Below the pieces are notes generated by a model. It was not told where the DNA came from. It made no database searches and saw nothing but the letters and a program-made list of their open reading frames with translations. A DNA stretch of 64,000 nucleotides. Source: Allocoleopsis sp036703385 (GTDB lineage: Bacteria > Cyanobacteriota > Cyanobacteriia > Cyanobacteriales > Coleofasciculaceae). Below are positions 7,864 through 16,084 of this stretch, in pieces. Positions within the stretch are counted from its first letter, which is position 1, and each line of letters begins with the position of its first letter. The stretch is from contig NZ_DATNPA010000295.1 of assembly GCF_036703385.1 (NCBI RefSeq), positions 62,001 through 126,000 on the forward strand, read 5' to 3'. The translations under genes were made by a program, and so were the position numbers.

Positions 7864-7889
7864 AACCCCTCCCACAAAGAGGGGTTTTT
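7864..7889. terminator. Bidirectional terminator
   Basis: AACCCCTC then CACAAA then GAGGGGTT with T-rich tails on both strands, between convergent genes ending at 7834 and 7890. Confidence 0.8.
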
Positions 7890-8930
7890 CTATGCGGCAA
7901 AAAACACGGTGTTATTAGGGATAGCGATGTACTGTGTGGGGTTAGTAGCACCCAACAGCAATCGCACCTCCCCAATAGTGGAGATAGTGAGAAAAGCTGA
8001 AACAAGAGTACCGGTGGCGGATGACCCATAAATCGCAAATCGCGCCAATCGGTCTGGGCGAAACCCTGTAGGTAGGGTGCAAATTAGATCGCTGTTAACC
8101 AACGCGATCGCTTTAACCGCCGTCCCTGACAACTGCACTAACTTATCAGCAAACTTCCGATAGGCTACCGCTTCACCACCAGTTAACGTGCCCCAGTTAG
8201 AGGCATAGGTGACGGGCGTCCAAGCTGGGATGGTGAAGCCAAGCTTGGACTCAGAGATCGCGGCGTTACTTGCCACTTCAGTATCTGTAATTCCCGTCGT
8301 TGGGATATGAAACCCGTTGCTGTATTTTGCGGCATGGGTGTTAACCGCCCCCGCAGGTTCAAAACTGTTACTGTTTGCGATCGCGGCACTACCTAACCCT
8401 AAATTAGTTCGAGCGGCGACTTTATCCGGAACATCAGTTAGGTTTCCGCTTTTGCTCAAAACATCGGTAGATAAGCTATTGAGTTTATTTTTGTCAGTCG
8501 CACTCATCAACCCTGGCGCTAAGGGTGTAGCTAAGGGGTGGTTTGTAGATGATTCGTGAGACGTGATCGCGCTCGATGCAGCGCCAGCCGCATCAAAATC
8601 TGTGATTGCCTTAGTTGAGGCTGTACCCAACGATGCCGTTAGAGCGTATTGCGAATGTGGGTTCGTTTCAGCCTTGTGCGTCGTTATTGCGTTAGTTGCA
8701 GCACCAGCCGCGTCAAAATCGCCAATCGCCTTAGTCGAAGCGGTACCCAATGATGAGGCTAGGGCGTATTGGGTGTGGGGATTACCTTCAGCCTTGTGAG
8801 ACGCGATCGCGCCTGTAACTTGCGATAAAACTGCAATCTCATTACTTTGTGTAGCAGGATTTGCTACAGGATTGGGAACACCTCGAAAATCAAGGCTCTC
8901 CATCACCCGTTCTCTACCTTCGTCATTCAT
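7890..8930 (-). CDS. Tail fibre with repeated collar motifs
   Basis: 346 residues. Near the N-terminus is SLDFRGVPNPVANP, shared with the large fibre at 1468. Residues about 25-110 contain two near-identical repeats (HKAEGNPHTQYAL, then LGTASTKAI and DFDAAGAA), followed by a TNHPLATPLAPGLMSATDKN fibre motif and VAARTNLGLGSAA, typical of phage tail fibres. The C-terminal 100 residues match the beta domain of the 272-736 protein. Probably a host-binding fibre, alternative to the one at 1468. Confidence 0.8.
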   Translation of the reverse strand: MNDEGRERVMESLDFRGVPNPVANPATQSNEIAVLSQVTGAIASHKAEGNPHTQYALASSLGTASTKAIGDFDAAGAATNAITTHKAETNPHSQYALTASLGTASTKAITDFDAAGAASSAITSHESSTNHPLATPLAPGLMSATDKNKLNSLSTDVLSKSGNLTDVPDKVAARTNLGLGSAAIANSNSFEPAGAVNTHAAKYSNGFHIPTTGITDTEVASNAAISESKLGFTIPAWTPVTYASNWGTLTGGEAVAYRKFADKLVQLSGTAVKAIALVNSDLICTLPTGFRPDRLARFAIYGSSATGTLVSAFLTISTIGEVRLLLGATNPTQYIAIPNNTVFFAA

Positions 8931-8944
8931 CTACCAACCCCTTT

Positions 8945-9373
8945 CTAATTACGATCGCGTTCAATTGCCGAAACCCGTGCATCATTGTAATCAATCCGCA
9001 GCTCGTGGTAATCCAATTTGGCGTTGTGGGTATCGGCGGTTTTTTCCAAAGCGTTGATCTGAGTCTGCGCTTCTTTAAGACCCACCTCCGCGATCACAAC
9101 GCGACTATTTAGCCCTTCCACAACCGCCAATACCCCTTGAATTTTGCGAATCAGCCAAGCCACCACGGCGTAGATGGTACCCGCGATTGAAAGTAAAGTA
9201 GGTAGGTCAATACCGCCAAATCCTTTTGGGGATTTAAGTTGTGCCATTACCCACCACAACAGGCGCTCTCCTAGCACAACCCCACAAATGGCAACCAAAA
9301 ACCACAACCAAAGTCTAGGGTTCCCTTTGAGTTTTTGAATACGCTCCTCATTGTTCGGAGGACTGGGTTGCAT
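8945..9373 (-). CDS. Membrane protein with C-terminal coiled coil, holin- or XhlA-like
   Basis: About 142 residues from ATG 9373 (MQPSPPNNEERIQKLKGN). Two hydrophobic segments follow (LWLWFLVAICGVVLG and LLSIAGTIYAVVAWLI), then a coiled coil (EAQTQINALEKTADTHNAKL). Two membrane helices beside a fibre gene suggest a holin or a phage membrane-anchoring protein, but there is no signature motif and no endolysin neighbour. It overlaps the end of the receiver-FHA gene by about 26 bp. Confidence 0.5.
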   Translation of the reverse strand: MQPSPPNNEERIQKLKGNPRLWLWFLVAICGVVLGERLLWWVMAQLKSPKGFGGIDLPTLLSIAGTIYAVVAWLIRKIQGVLAVVEGLNSRVVIAEVGLKEAQTQINALEKTADTHNAKLDYHELRIDYNDARVSAIERDRN

Positions 9374-10130
9374 CAATTTTTTCCTCCGCGCTTGGGACGT
9401 GATACTCAAAACAGGTGGCAGGGGATAAAACTACAACTTCCCCGCCGCGAAGCTCAGCTTGTCCGTCAATTTTATAGCCGTTAACCCATACACCATAACG
9501 CGATCGCGTGTCTTGGGTGGGTTTTTTCACAATCGCACCATCGTGAATCCATGCGGCTGACTTTTCTTCTCCCGCCACTTTGGGAATAATGGTACACGCG
9601 ATTGCGCTGGTATAGGGGTCACTAACTCTGACGTTGCACTCTTTCTTCCTACCAATAATTAGATAGCCGCTCAGCTCAAATTTCTGTCCCTCTTCTGGAA
9701 AATCCCGGGATTTGAGAAGGATATAGGGTATTAGGGGCTTTGGTGCGGGTTGCTCTTTTACACGATTGAGCCTTACGCGGACGGTTTCTAGAAGCTCATC
9801 TCTGGTGTAAGGCTTAGTTAGATAGTCATCGGCACCTAGATTCATCCCTTTGCGGATGGCAGCTTTTTCCACAGCCGCTGAAATGAAAACAAAAGGTGTA
9901 TTTTTGGTAGAGTCATTGAGGCGAATGCGTTCTAGTACGCGAAACCCTGAATCGCGATCGCCCATACGGACATCGCAAAGTATGAGGCTGGGTGTTTCGG
10001 CAAATGCCATGTACAACGCTTCTTCGGCAGACGCCGCAATCTTTACCGTGTAACCCTCTAGCTCCAGGGAGTCCTGGATGTTTTCACGAATGCTTTCTTC
10101 GTCATCTACGACTAATATGTAGTCGTTCAT
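9348..10130 (-). CDS. Response regulator receiver plus FHA domain
   Basis: 260 residues. Residues 1-120 are a receiver domain: acidic pair in ILVVDDEESI, phosphoacceptor Asp in LILCDVRMGD, switch Ser in FVFISAA and conserved Lys in LTKPYTRDELL. Residues about 150-245 form an FHA domain (GYLIIGRKKECNVRVSDPYT, later SRYGVWVNGYKI). Receiver-FHA proteins read both His-Asp and Ser/Thr phosphorylation. No kinase is encoded nearby, so if active it would be driven by host kinases. It is divergent from the TIR gene, and a second regulator follows at 10716. Confidence 0.85.
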   Translation of the reverse strand: MNDYILVVDDEESIRENIQDSLELEGYTVKIAASAEEALYMAFAETPSLILCDVRMGDRDSGFRVLERIRLNDSTKNTPFVFISAAVEKAAIRKGMNLGADDYLTKPYTRDELLETVRVRLNRVKEQPAPKPLIPYILLKSRDFPEEGQKFELSGYLIIGRKKECNVRVSDPYTSAIACTIIPKVAGEEKSAAWIHDGAIVKKPTQDTRSRYGVWVNGYKIDGQAELRGGEVVVLSPATCFEYHVPSAEEKIDATQSSEQ

Positions 10131-10187
10131 TGGACTGTTGAGAAATATTACTTCAAGCCTAACACAGGTCGTTGTTGGGCGAAATCC

Positions 10188-10694
10188 GTGAACTTGCGGA
10201 TGTGCTTTTTTTTCTCAAGTGATACTTTTTTAGTATGTTTTGCCCATTCAGACGTGAAACTCTTTCTTAGTTATTCCCGCCACGATGAGGAAATAGCTCA
10301 TAAATTAGCCAATTTCCTCAACAAGTACCATAATATCTGGTTTGACAAGCAAGACATTTTAGCAGGCGATGATTGGAGCTTAAAGATAAAACAAGGTATC
10401 AATCACTGCGATGTACTGTTATTCTTAGTCTCCCCAAATTCCCTAGGCTCCACGTATTGTGCTTACGAAGTTAAAGCGGCAATTCAGCAGAAGAAGACCG
10501 TTATCCCATTAATGCTGGAAAACACCCTACTCCCACCGCATTTAGCTAAGCTTCAATGGGTATTTTTAGAAGATTTTGAAACGGGGTTGTGTGAATTACT
10601 AGGCGCACTTTCCAATCGACCTGCACGGGCTTGGCTGTGGCAGATGCTATGCCTACTGGAAGCGATCGCGCTGGTTGTGGCGTTACTAATCTGA
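10188..10694 (+). CDS. TIR-domain protein with C-terminal membrane helix
   Basis: 168 residues from ATG 10188. A GTG at 10254 is an alternative start that places the TIR strand VKLFLSYSRHDEE at the N-terminus. TIR_2 features: FLSYSRHD, NIWFDKQDILAGDDW, CDVLLFLVSPNSLGS and YCAYEVKAA, whose Glu is in the place of the catalytic Glu of NAD-cleaving TIRs. The last 20 residues (LLEAIALVVALLI) are hydrophobic. The TGA stop is part of palindrome d. TIR domains act in phage defence (Thoeris, CBASS and others); here it may be an abortive or superinfection factor. Confidence 0.8.
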   Translation: MNLRMCFFFSSDTFLVCFAHSDVKLFLSYSRHDEEIAHKLANFLNKYHNIWFDKQDILAGDDWSLKIKQGINHCDVLLFLVSPNSLGSTYCAYEVKAAIQQKKTVIPLMLENTLLPPHLAKLQWVFLEDFETGLCELLGALSNRPARAWLWQMLCLLEAIALVVALLI

Positions 10695-10710
10695 CAACTA
10701 TTAGTTGTCA
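10692..10710. repeat. 19-bp boundary palindrome, copy d
   Basis: TGACAACTATTAGTTGTCA, perfect arms of 8 bp with ATT loop. It begins with the TGA stop of the TIR gene and ends 5 bp before the ATG of the response regulator, where a ribosome-binding site would be expected. Confidence 0.85.
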
Positions 10711-10715
10711 AACAT

Positions 10716-11303
10716 ATGGTTGTAAAAATATTGGTGATTGAGGATGAGCCGGACATCCGGGAAAATTTAGAGGATATTTTAAAGGCTGAAAGTTTTGCTG
10801 TAATTACAGCAAAAGATGGTTATGAAGGTGTTGCCAAAGCGATCGCGGAACTACCTGACTTAATTTTGTGCGATCGCATGATGCGTCCTGGTGATGGTAC
10901 TTACGTGTTGCGCACCATTCGTGGTAACAATACAACATCTCAAATCCCTTTCATCTTCCTGACGGCAATGGCGGCACACAATGATGTTCGAGAGGGGATG
11001 AATGAAGGGGCTGATGATTATCTTTCCAAGCCTTTCAGCCGATTTGATTTGTTAGCGGCTATTTACGCCCAGTTGGAAAAAGCCAAGTCTAGAGCGGCTG
11101 ATACAAAGTCTAAAATCGCGGTTATTAGTGAGGCGCTTCGTACTCAGCTCAACCATATTTATGGCAACTTAGAGTTGTATCGTCAAGATAATCCCAACGT
11201 ATTGCAAAATGAGGAGTTTTCTGACGCTTGGAATGCGACACTTTTGGTAACGGTTAAGTTGGAGAAGTTGATAGCAGCATTGGTGCCAAAAGCTCCCTAC
11301 TGA
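10716..11303 (+). CDS. Response regulator with remnant dimerisation segment
   Basis: 195 residues. Receiver domain at 1-125: ILVIEDEPDIRENLEDILKA, phosphoacceptor in LILCDRMMRPGDG, FIFLTAMA and YLSKPFSRFDLL. The C-terminal 60 residues (ISEALRTQLNHIYGNLELYR) resemble the first helix of a kinase dimerisation domain but have no ATPase part, so this is not a kinase. It is the only gene between palindromes d and e, making it a 650-bp single-gene cassette. Confidence 0.8.
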   Translation: MVVKILVIEDEPDIRENLEDILKAESFAVITAKDGYEGVAKAIAELPDLILCDRMMRPGDGTYVLRTIRGNNTTSQIPFIFLTAMAAHNDVREGMNEGADDYLSKPFSRFDLLAAIYAQLEKAKSRAADTKSKIAVISEALRTQLNHIYGNLELYRQDNPNVLQNEEFSDAWNATLLVTVKLEKLIAALVPKAPY

Positions 11304-11309
11304 TAGCAA

Positions 11310-11331
11310 AACCCCACCTTGCGGCGGGGTT
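11310..11331. terminator. Bidirectional terminator
   Basis: AACCCCACC, TTGC and GGCGGGGTT form a hairpin between convergent genes. The minus-strand side is followed by TTTTG. Confidence 0.65.
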
Positions 11332-11339
11332 CTGTTGAT

Positions 11340-11358
11340 TGACAACTGTTAGTTGTCA
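11340..11358. repeat. 19-bp boundary palindrome, copy e
   Basis: TGACAACTGTTAGTTGTCA. Its right end (TCA at 11356-11358) is the stop codon of the minus-strand delta gene. Confidence 0.85.
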
Positions 11359-12279
11359 AGTCAGCGCAAGTAGAGCAAGAGTGAAGCCTTCCTCGTCTAA
11401 ACTACGCTTCAGTTTGCACTCCAACTCAAACAACGCGATCGCGCCTCGTCTTAACCATTCCACATCTAAGGGTGCTACTTCCTGGCGCAGGTAATACAAC
11501 CGCTTGGGATTACCAAGGTTGAGCCTCTGCGCTAACACCTCATCAGAAACAACACGGGCGGTTTTTACAGTTAGCCAGCGACGGAACATGGTTAACAACG
11601 CGGCATTGATTTTCAACGGATGTTCACCTCGTGCCAGAAGTTCAGAGGTTAGGGATAGTACTTCTGTGTGGTTGTGATACCGGATGGCATTGGCTAGCGC
11701 GATCGCGTTTTGGTTTAGATTGGGAACCAGTTCTTGCACCCAACTTAAGTGTGGATTACTACCCCCTCGAAGCAAGTGTCGAGAGAGCGACAATTTCTCT
11801 AGCTCACTGTGGATGCGGTAGGCATCCTCACCGATGGCCTCGGCTAAATAGTCGGCAACTGGATTAGATAGCCGCAACTCCAAATCAGTGGCTTCCTGCT
11901 GAATGTATCGGGACAATGCCCCAGCTTTCCAAATCGAAGGTAAGTTGTAATCCAACACTTTAGCCTTGGACTTTACCAACTTACCGACCTTGGTTCTGGC
12001 ATCCAGCACTACCCGCAGAATCACAACACAATAATCTGGGACATCCACTAACTGCTTGATATAAGCCTCGTGGTCAGACTTTAAGTCTCCCTGCACTACC
12101 AGCACCTTAGTGGTACTACCGAATGGCATGGTATTGGCTTCAGAGACCACCTGCTCCAACTCCTCCACACCATAGCGATGGAAGTTGAAGGCTTGCCAGT
12201 TAGGGTCAAGTTTGCTCCTGTGTTCCGCCACTACGCGATCGCACTTGTAAGCATCGTTTCCGGTTAGCCAAATCAACAT
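11356..12279 (-). CDS. holA: DNA polymerase III delta subunit-like (clamp loader wrench)
   Basis: 307 residues from ATG 12279 (MLIWLTGNDAYKCDRVVAEH), close to the usual HolA length of 330-340. The start overlaps the dnaX stop as ATGA. Features of HolA: N-terminal LTGNDAY, a region around YCVVILRVVLDARTKVGKL, then the helical collar (ALANAIRYHNHTEVLSLTSE, LLTMFRRWLTVKTARVVSDE). Delta opens the sliding clamp. Together with gamma/tau this element could load its own or the host clamp. No delta-prime gene is seen. Confidence 0.85.
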   Translation of the reverse strand: MLIWLTGNDAYKCDRVVAEHRSKLDPNWQAFNFHRYGVEELEQVVSEANTMPFGSTTKVLVVQGDLKSDHEAYIKQLVDVPDYCVVILRVVLDARTKVGKLVKSKAKVLDYNLPSIWKAGALSRYIQQEATDLELRLSNPVADYLAEAIGEDAYRIHSELEKLSLSRHLLRGGSNPHLSWVQELVPNLNQNAIALANAIRYHNHTEVLSLTSELLARGEHPLKINAALLTMFRRWLTVKTARVVSDEVLAQRLNLGNPKRLYYLRQEVAPLDVEWLRRGAIALFELECKLKRSLDEEGFTLALLALT

Positions 12280-13382
12280 CAGAATACCCCCGACGATGCT
12301 AGGCGAAGTAGGCAGATTTCTAGCCAAATAGCTGGATTAGGGGAAAACTGAAGCTCTGATTCAGACTTCTGCAAACCCTTAAGCCCAGCTTCAATTTGTT
12401 CGTGTGAGCCGTATGGGAGCAACTTCTCCAGCAGGGTACGGTCAAGGCTACTGATTAGCGGAATTTTTGCCTTACTCCCTTCCCTCCCACACAAATCTAG
12501 GACGTACAAATCCCGATAGACCGCCAACAGGTCTTGTAGGATGGCTTGAGGGTCTAATCCTTGTTCTAGAACAGCATGAGACTCCATCATCAAAAGCCCC
12601 ACATCCCCCGATAAAATCCCTTGCACCAATTTCCACAACTGTTCAGTAGATGCCTGTTTGAACAACGTCCGCACGTCGTCTGGCACTATGGGTTTACCCA
12701 ACGCGGTCAACTGTTCTAAAGTTTGCAAGGCGTCTCGCATACCCCCTTTTGACAATGACGCGATCGCGGTGATTGCATCTTGGCTAATAACAATATTTTC
12801 CAACTGCGCGATCTCAGTAAGCCGATGCGCAATATCAGCCACACCAATGCGACCAAACCGGAGATGCAAGCATCGACTGATAATCGGTTCACTGAGTTTT
12901 TCTGGGTCTGTGGTACACAACAGGAACACCACACCTGCGGGGGGTTCCTCAAGCGTTTTCAGGAGTGACGCCTGCCCAGCCTTGCTGACAAAATGACACT
13001 CATCGAGTAGGAAAACACGATACCGTGCCTGCATCTTGGAAAACTGCGCAGACTCAATCAGCTTACGAATGTCATCCACGCCGTTGTTGCTGGCAGCGTC
13101 TAGCTCAAAAACGTCCAGAGAGTTACCCGACTCTATGGTTTTACAGTTACTACAAGCCCCACAAGGGGATACGGTAGGTTTATCATAGCTAAGGCAGTTT
13201 AGCGACTTTGCCAGTATCCGAGCGGTTGAGGTTTTCCCAGTTCCTCGACCGCCCTCTAATAAGTAGGCATTGGCTATGCGATCGCGTTCAATGGCGTTAC
13301 CTAAGGTGGTCTGAATTAATGGCTGACCAATCAAGTCTGCAATTTTTGATGGGCGGTATTTAAGGTGAAATGGTATGTGCAT
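12279..13382 (-). CDS. dnaX: DNA polymerase III gamma/tau-like clamp loader ATPase
   Basis: 367 residues: AAA+ and collar only, so gamma-like without the polymerase-binding tau tail. LKYRPSKIADLIGQ opens the domain, followed by Walker A GGRGTGKTS, the zinc module (CGACSNC with an upstream Cys), Walker B FLLDECHFVS, sensor 1 FLLCTTDPEKL and the arginine finger in ISRC. It is co-translated with holA and preceded by a 58-residue gene whose stop lies 3 bp before this ATG. Phage-borne clamp-loader ATPases are known in T4 (gp44/62), but a bacterial-type pair is unusual. Confidence 0.9.
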   Translation of the reverse strand: MHIPFHLKYRPSKIADLIGQPLIQTTLGNAIERDRIANAYLLEGGRGTGKTSTARILAKSLNCLSYDKPTVSPCGACSNCKTIESGNSLDVFELDAASNNGVDDIRKLIESAQFSKMQARYRVFLLDECHFVSKAGQASLLKTLEEPPAGVVFLLCTTDPEKLSEPIISRCLHLRFGRIGVADIAHRLTEIAQLENIVISQDAITAIASLSKGGMRDALQTLEQLTALGKPIVPDDVRTLFKQASTEQLWKLVQGILSGDVGLLMMESHAVLEQGLDPQAILQDLLAVYRDLYVLDLCGREGSKAKIPLISSLDRTLLEKLLPYGSHEQIEAGLKGLQKSESELQFSPNPAIWLEICLLRLASSGVF

Positions 13383-13385
13383 CTT

Positions 13386-13562
13386 TTAGTACTCCGGTGG
13401 CGCGAAAGCTTGCCTGATATCTTCATCGTGCTGATCGGCTTGCAATTCTCGTTCAGCCGACGCGAAATCCTGATAAGCATCATCGTCTTGGGCTGCGTGT
13501 ACAGATTGCTCAAAGCCCCCAAGATCTTCCCATCGACTATCTAAAGTCGGGTCATTTGGCAT
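13386..13562 (-). CDS. Small acidic protein upstream of dnaX
   Basis: 58 residues, MPNDPTLDSRWEDLG... ending QAFAPPEY, very rich in Asp, Glu and Gln. The stop lies 3 bp before the dnaX ATG, so it is almost certainly the first gene of the clamp-loader operon. No family recognised. Its position suggests a small replication accessory peptide, but that is only inference. Confidence 0.6.
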   Translation of the reverse strand: MPNDPTLDSRWEDLGGFEQSVHAAQDDDAYQDFASAERELQADQHDEDIRQAFAPPEY

Positions 13563-13597
13563 AATAAATTAACCCCTTTACGGGGTGATAGGCAGCG

Positions 13598-13640
13598 ATC
13601 GCGTAAGTTTTTGCGGACAGGCGCGATCGCTTTTGCTTTA
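13598..13640. repeat. HIP1-bounded hairpin
   Basis: Two HIP1 octamers flank GTAAGTTTTTGCGGACAGGC in the region between the clamp-loader operon and the divergent HTH gene. Confidence 0.45.
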
Positions 13641-13741
13641 TCCCTAAAAGTTAGGGCATACTCATATTGCAAATCATTTTTCAATTTTTGTCAATCAATT
13701 TTTGAAAACTAATTTACTATATAGGAGTACAAGTTTAAGGG

Positions 13742-13987
13742 ATGGACATGGAAGCTTTACTAGCTAGCGCAGGTATCACAAGAGAGGCGTTAGCTGAATC
13801 GCTACAAATGAGCGAAACCACTATACGTAATTGGATAGGAGGTCGAACAGAGCCAACATTAACACCGAGTAAATACGAGACGCTTTTGACTTTGTTACGG
13901 TGTAGTCCTTCTCAGCTTTCTGAAGCGTGTCGAGAGTCTATGCTAAATCGACAAAAGGGTAGACCGGGAAGGCGCAGAAAAGCTTAG
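13742..13987 (+). CDS. XRE-like HTH DNA-binding protein
   Basis: 81 residues, MDMEALLASAGITREALAES, with HTH core LQMSETTIRNWIGGRTEP. The C-terminus is basic (RQKGRPGRRRKA). It is divergent from the clamp-loader operon. The AT-rich upstream segment (about 13670-13735) with an imperfect inverted repeat of TTTTCAA/TTGAAAA is a likely promoter-operator. Confidence 0.65.
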   Translation: MDMEALLASAGITREALAESLQMSETTIRNWIGGRTEPTLTPSKYETLLTLLRCSPSQLSEACRESMLNRQKGRPGRRRKA

Positions 13988-14082
13988 TCAGGTTTGAAGC
14001 AAATAAACAAATCGCCTCCTACCAGTCTGGACAACTTCAGGAAGCGATTGCTGTTCATCTCATCTAACAAAAAGAAGAACGA

Positions 14083-14820
14083 ATGTCTAATTTATCAGTT
14101 TTCAACAAAGATGGACTCGAAATCATCATAGACAATGATACTGGGGAGAGTTTTTGCTCAGTATCTGGCTACGCTCGAATGAGTGGCAAGGATAAGTCTA
14201 CAATTTCACGCCGCATGGGAACCGTTGCATCGACGCAATCTAAAACGGCTGAAATTCAAACAGTAAAAGGGTTAAGAACCGTTGCAATTGTTTCGGAGGA
14301 TTTAATTTCAGAGTGGATAGTTGATGATAATCCTGTGATTGCCAAACAGCTTCTCAGGGCTGGGGTTCGAGTATATTTGCACAAAGCAGCTGGCTACAAG
14401 GTTAGCTCTGAAGCTATTCAGCCACAACCAAAAAGCCAAGCCGAGATATTTCTTTTGATTGCTCAGCAGATGGTGGAGCAGGAGCGTCTAACCAAAGAGT
14501 TGGAATCTCGTTTAACTCAATTCGAGCAAATTCGGGATGAAGCGATTGCGGATCTCAATACCCTCGAACCCCCGTCTGTGGAAGCGGAAGAACTTAGCAC
14601 AAGAGCGAAAATCAGACGACGGGTCACAGACTTTGTTGTTGCAAAAGGGTTGGGGTATCAAGAAGCATATGCGCAGCTATATCGAGAGTTCCGCGATCGC
14701 TATCACACCGATTTGCGCCAGCGTGCGAAGAACAGTGGCAAGAAGAAGCCCTTGGATATTGCTGAAGATCTGGGTCTTGTAGAGGAATTGTACGCCGTAG
14801 CTGACGATTTGTTCGCCTGA
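14083..14820 (+). CDS. Antirepressor-like phage regulatory protein
   Basis: 245 residues. The N-terminus (SVSGYARMSGKDKSTISRRM) is a small DNA-binding domain common in cyanobacterial phage-like regulators. Residues about 125-175 are coiled coil. The C-terminus (RRRVTDFVVAKGLGYQEAYA, then LYREFRDRY) resembles antirepressor C-terminal domains of the ORF6C type. It follows the HTH gene at 13742 by 96 bp and ends at a strong terminator. Confidence 0.65.
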   Translation: MSNLSVFNKDGLEIIIDNDTGESFCSVSGYARMSGKDKSTISRRMGTVASTQSKTAEIQTVKGLRTVAIVSEDLISEWIVDDNPVIAKQLLRAGVRVYLHKAAGYKVSSEAIQPQPKSQAEIFLLIAQQMVEQERLTKELESRLTQFEQIRDEAIADLNTLEPPSVEAEELSTRAKIRRRVTDFVVAKGLGYQEAYAQLYREFRDRYHTDLRQRAKNSGKKKPLDIAEDLGLVEELYAVADDLFA

Positions 14821-14851
14821 TAGTTTAGTCCAGTAAAAATATTTGTTCCAA

Positions 14852-14874
14852 GCGGGGTAACACCCCGTTTTTTT
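14852..14874 (+). terminator. Rho-independent terminator
   Basis: GCGGGGT AA CACCCCGT followed by a run of seven T, directly after the antirepressor-like gene. Confidence 0.85.
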
Positions 14875-14878
14875 AGCT

Positions 14879-15253
14879 TTACGGCAAAGCAAATAACCAA
14901 ATCCCGATCACGTCATCCTGAACCTGATGAGTATCACAAAACGTAACTTCAACGATATCCCCTTCTGTACCAACCATTTTGGCAGGGATAAAGCCCAAGC
15001 GTGCGCGATGGTCGCTTTGCGAACCGGCGAAGCCATCACCATTGATTTCCCAACAGTCCCCGATTTGAATTCGGGGATGTCCTACTTCTGTGGGGATTTG
15101 AAAAACCGTGTAAGTATATTGCTGGTTTTTAAACACTACCCCGTTTCGTAGAGGTACAAATACCCAAGTCATTAGAGGAAGGATTTCTCCTTCCTCATAA
15201 ATTTCGTAGTACCCCGCACCTCCTGGGGGATTAAAACCAAGACTTGTGGGCAT
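14879..15253 (-). CDS. Hypothetical virion-associated protein
   Basis: 124 residues, beta-rich. The N-terminus is MPTSLGFNPPGGAGYYEIYE and the middle holds IQIGDCWEINGDGFAGSQSD. Not recognised. It is the last gene of the minus-strand baseplate/tail operon, 5 bp after the gene at 15259, which suggests a small tail or baseplate-associated protein. Confidence 0.5.
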   Translation of the reverse strand: MPTSLGFNPPGGAGYYEIYEEGEILPLMTWVFVPLRNGVVFKNQQYTYTVFQIPTEVGHPRIQIGDCWEINGDGFAGSQSDHRARLGFIPAKMVGTEGDIVEVTFCDTHQVQDDVIGIWLFALP

Positions 15254-15258
15254 CGCAA

Positions 15259-16056
15259 CTACATTGTTAAGGGTTGGTCAGATTCATCTGTAAGCGACTG
15301 TCCAGACTCATCCGAAATCGGTTCAGCTAACGTGTTTGTCCCTTCAGTGTGGGTTCCGTCAAGGAAGGTGATGAGAAAGTTAGTCCCAGTAGCATCGTAA
15401 TAGATGTCGCCTACAATCTCACCGGCATTGGCTGACCAACCTACCGTAGCCCCTGCGGGTAGATTCTCAACCCCTTGCGTGGTTTGAATGGTACCAATTT
15501 TTGTTCCAATATTCATAACCGTGATACTAGATGCCTTGGTAATAGACCCCTTACCAACCCGCCCCGTATCAGAGGTATTGACAAAATTAGGGGTTGATAC
15601 CGTCCCCCCAACTCCAGTTTGACTAACTGGCGCAACGGCACCACCAATGATACCCAAATTTTTCAAAGCGTAAGCGTTAATCGCCACCTTGGTTTCTGGC
15701 AGCGGGAAAGAGTTACGATCGCCTTCGCACTGCATGTCGATTTTTAAAGCCCAAATTTCCGACACATCGAAATACAGCACCGCTTTTTTCCCGGCACCTA
15801 GGTTATACGGGTTCTCACCATTCCACTTCCGCAAAACAGTGGTTTGGGTGGTATACCCTTTGGCATTGGTGATAAGGTCGAACCACTGTCCTCCCATTCC
15901 CGCTTGGTACTTCATGGTGAGGAATTTTAAGGGCTTCTGCCCCATGTTCATGATTTCTACTGCGATCGCGCGGGTTTCTTCACCAATACCAATGACATGT
16001 TCCTTAACGTTAGGGGCAACGTTAACCTTAAGTTCTGGATATGTGGCGGTTAGCAT
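15259..16056 (-). CDS. Putative tail/baseplate protein
   Basis: 265 residues, beta-rich. Segments such as EIMNMGQKPLKFLTMKYQA and ATVGWSANAGEIVGDIYYDA look like virion beta-sandwich material. The C-terminus holds two TDESG/SDESG copies, the same tail found at the end of the GH16 protein, hinting at a shared trimerisation or attachment tag. Next to the 644-residue protein in one operon. Confidence 0.5.
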   Translation of the reverse strand: MLTATYPELKVNVAPNVKEHVIGIGEETRAIAVEIMNMGQKPLKFLTMKYQAGMGGQWFDLITNAKGYTTQTTVLRKWNGENPYNLGAGKKAVLYFDVSEIWALKIDMQCEGDRNSFPLPETKVAINAYALKNLGIIGGAVAPVSQTGVGGTVSTPNFVNTSDTGRVGKGSITKASSITVMNIGTKIGTIQTTQGVENLPAGATVGWSANAGEIVGDIYYDATGTNFLITFLDGTHTEGTNTLAEPISDESGQSLTDESDQPLTM

Positions 16057-16084
16057 AATTTTTGTTGTGGCGTTTTTATTAAGT

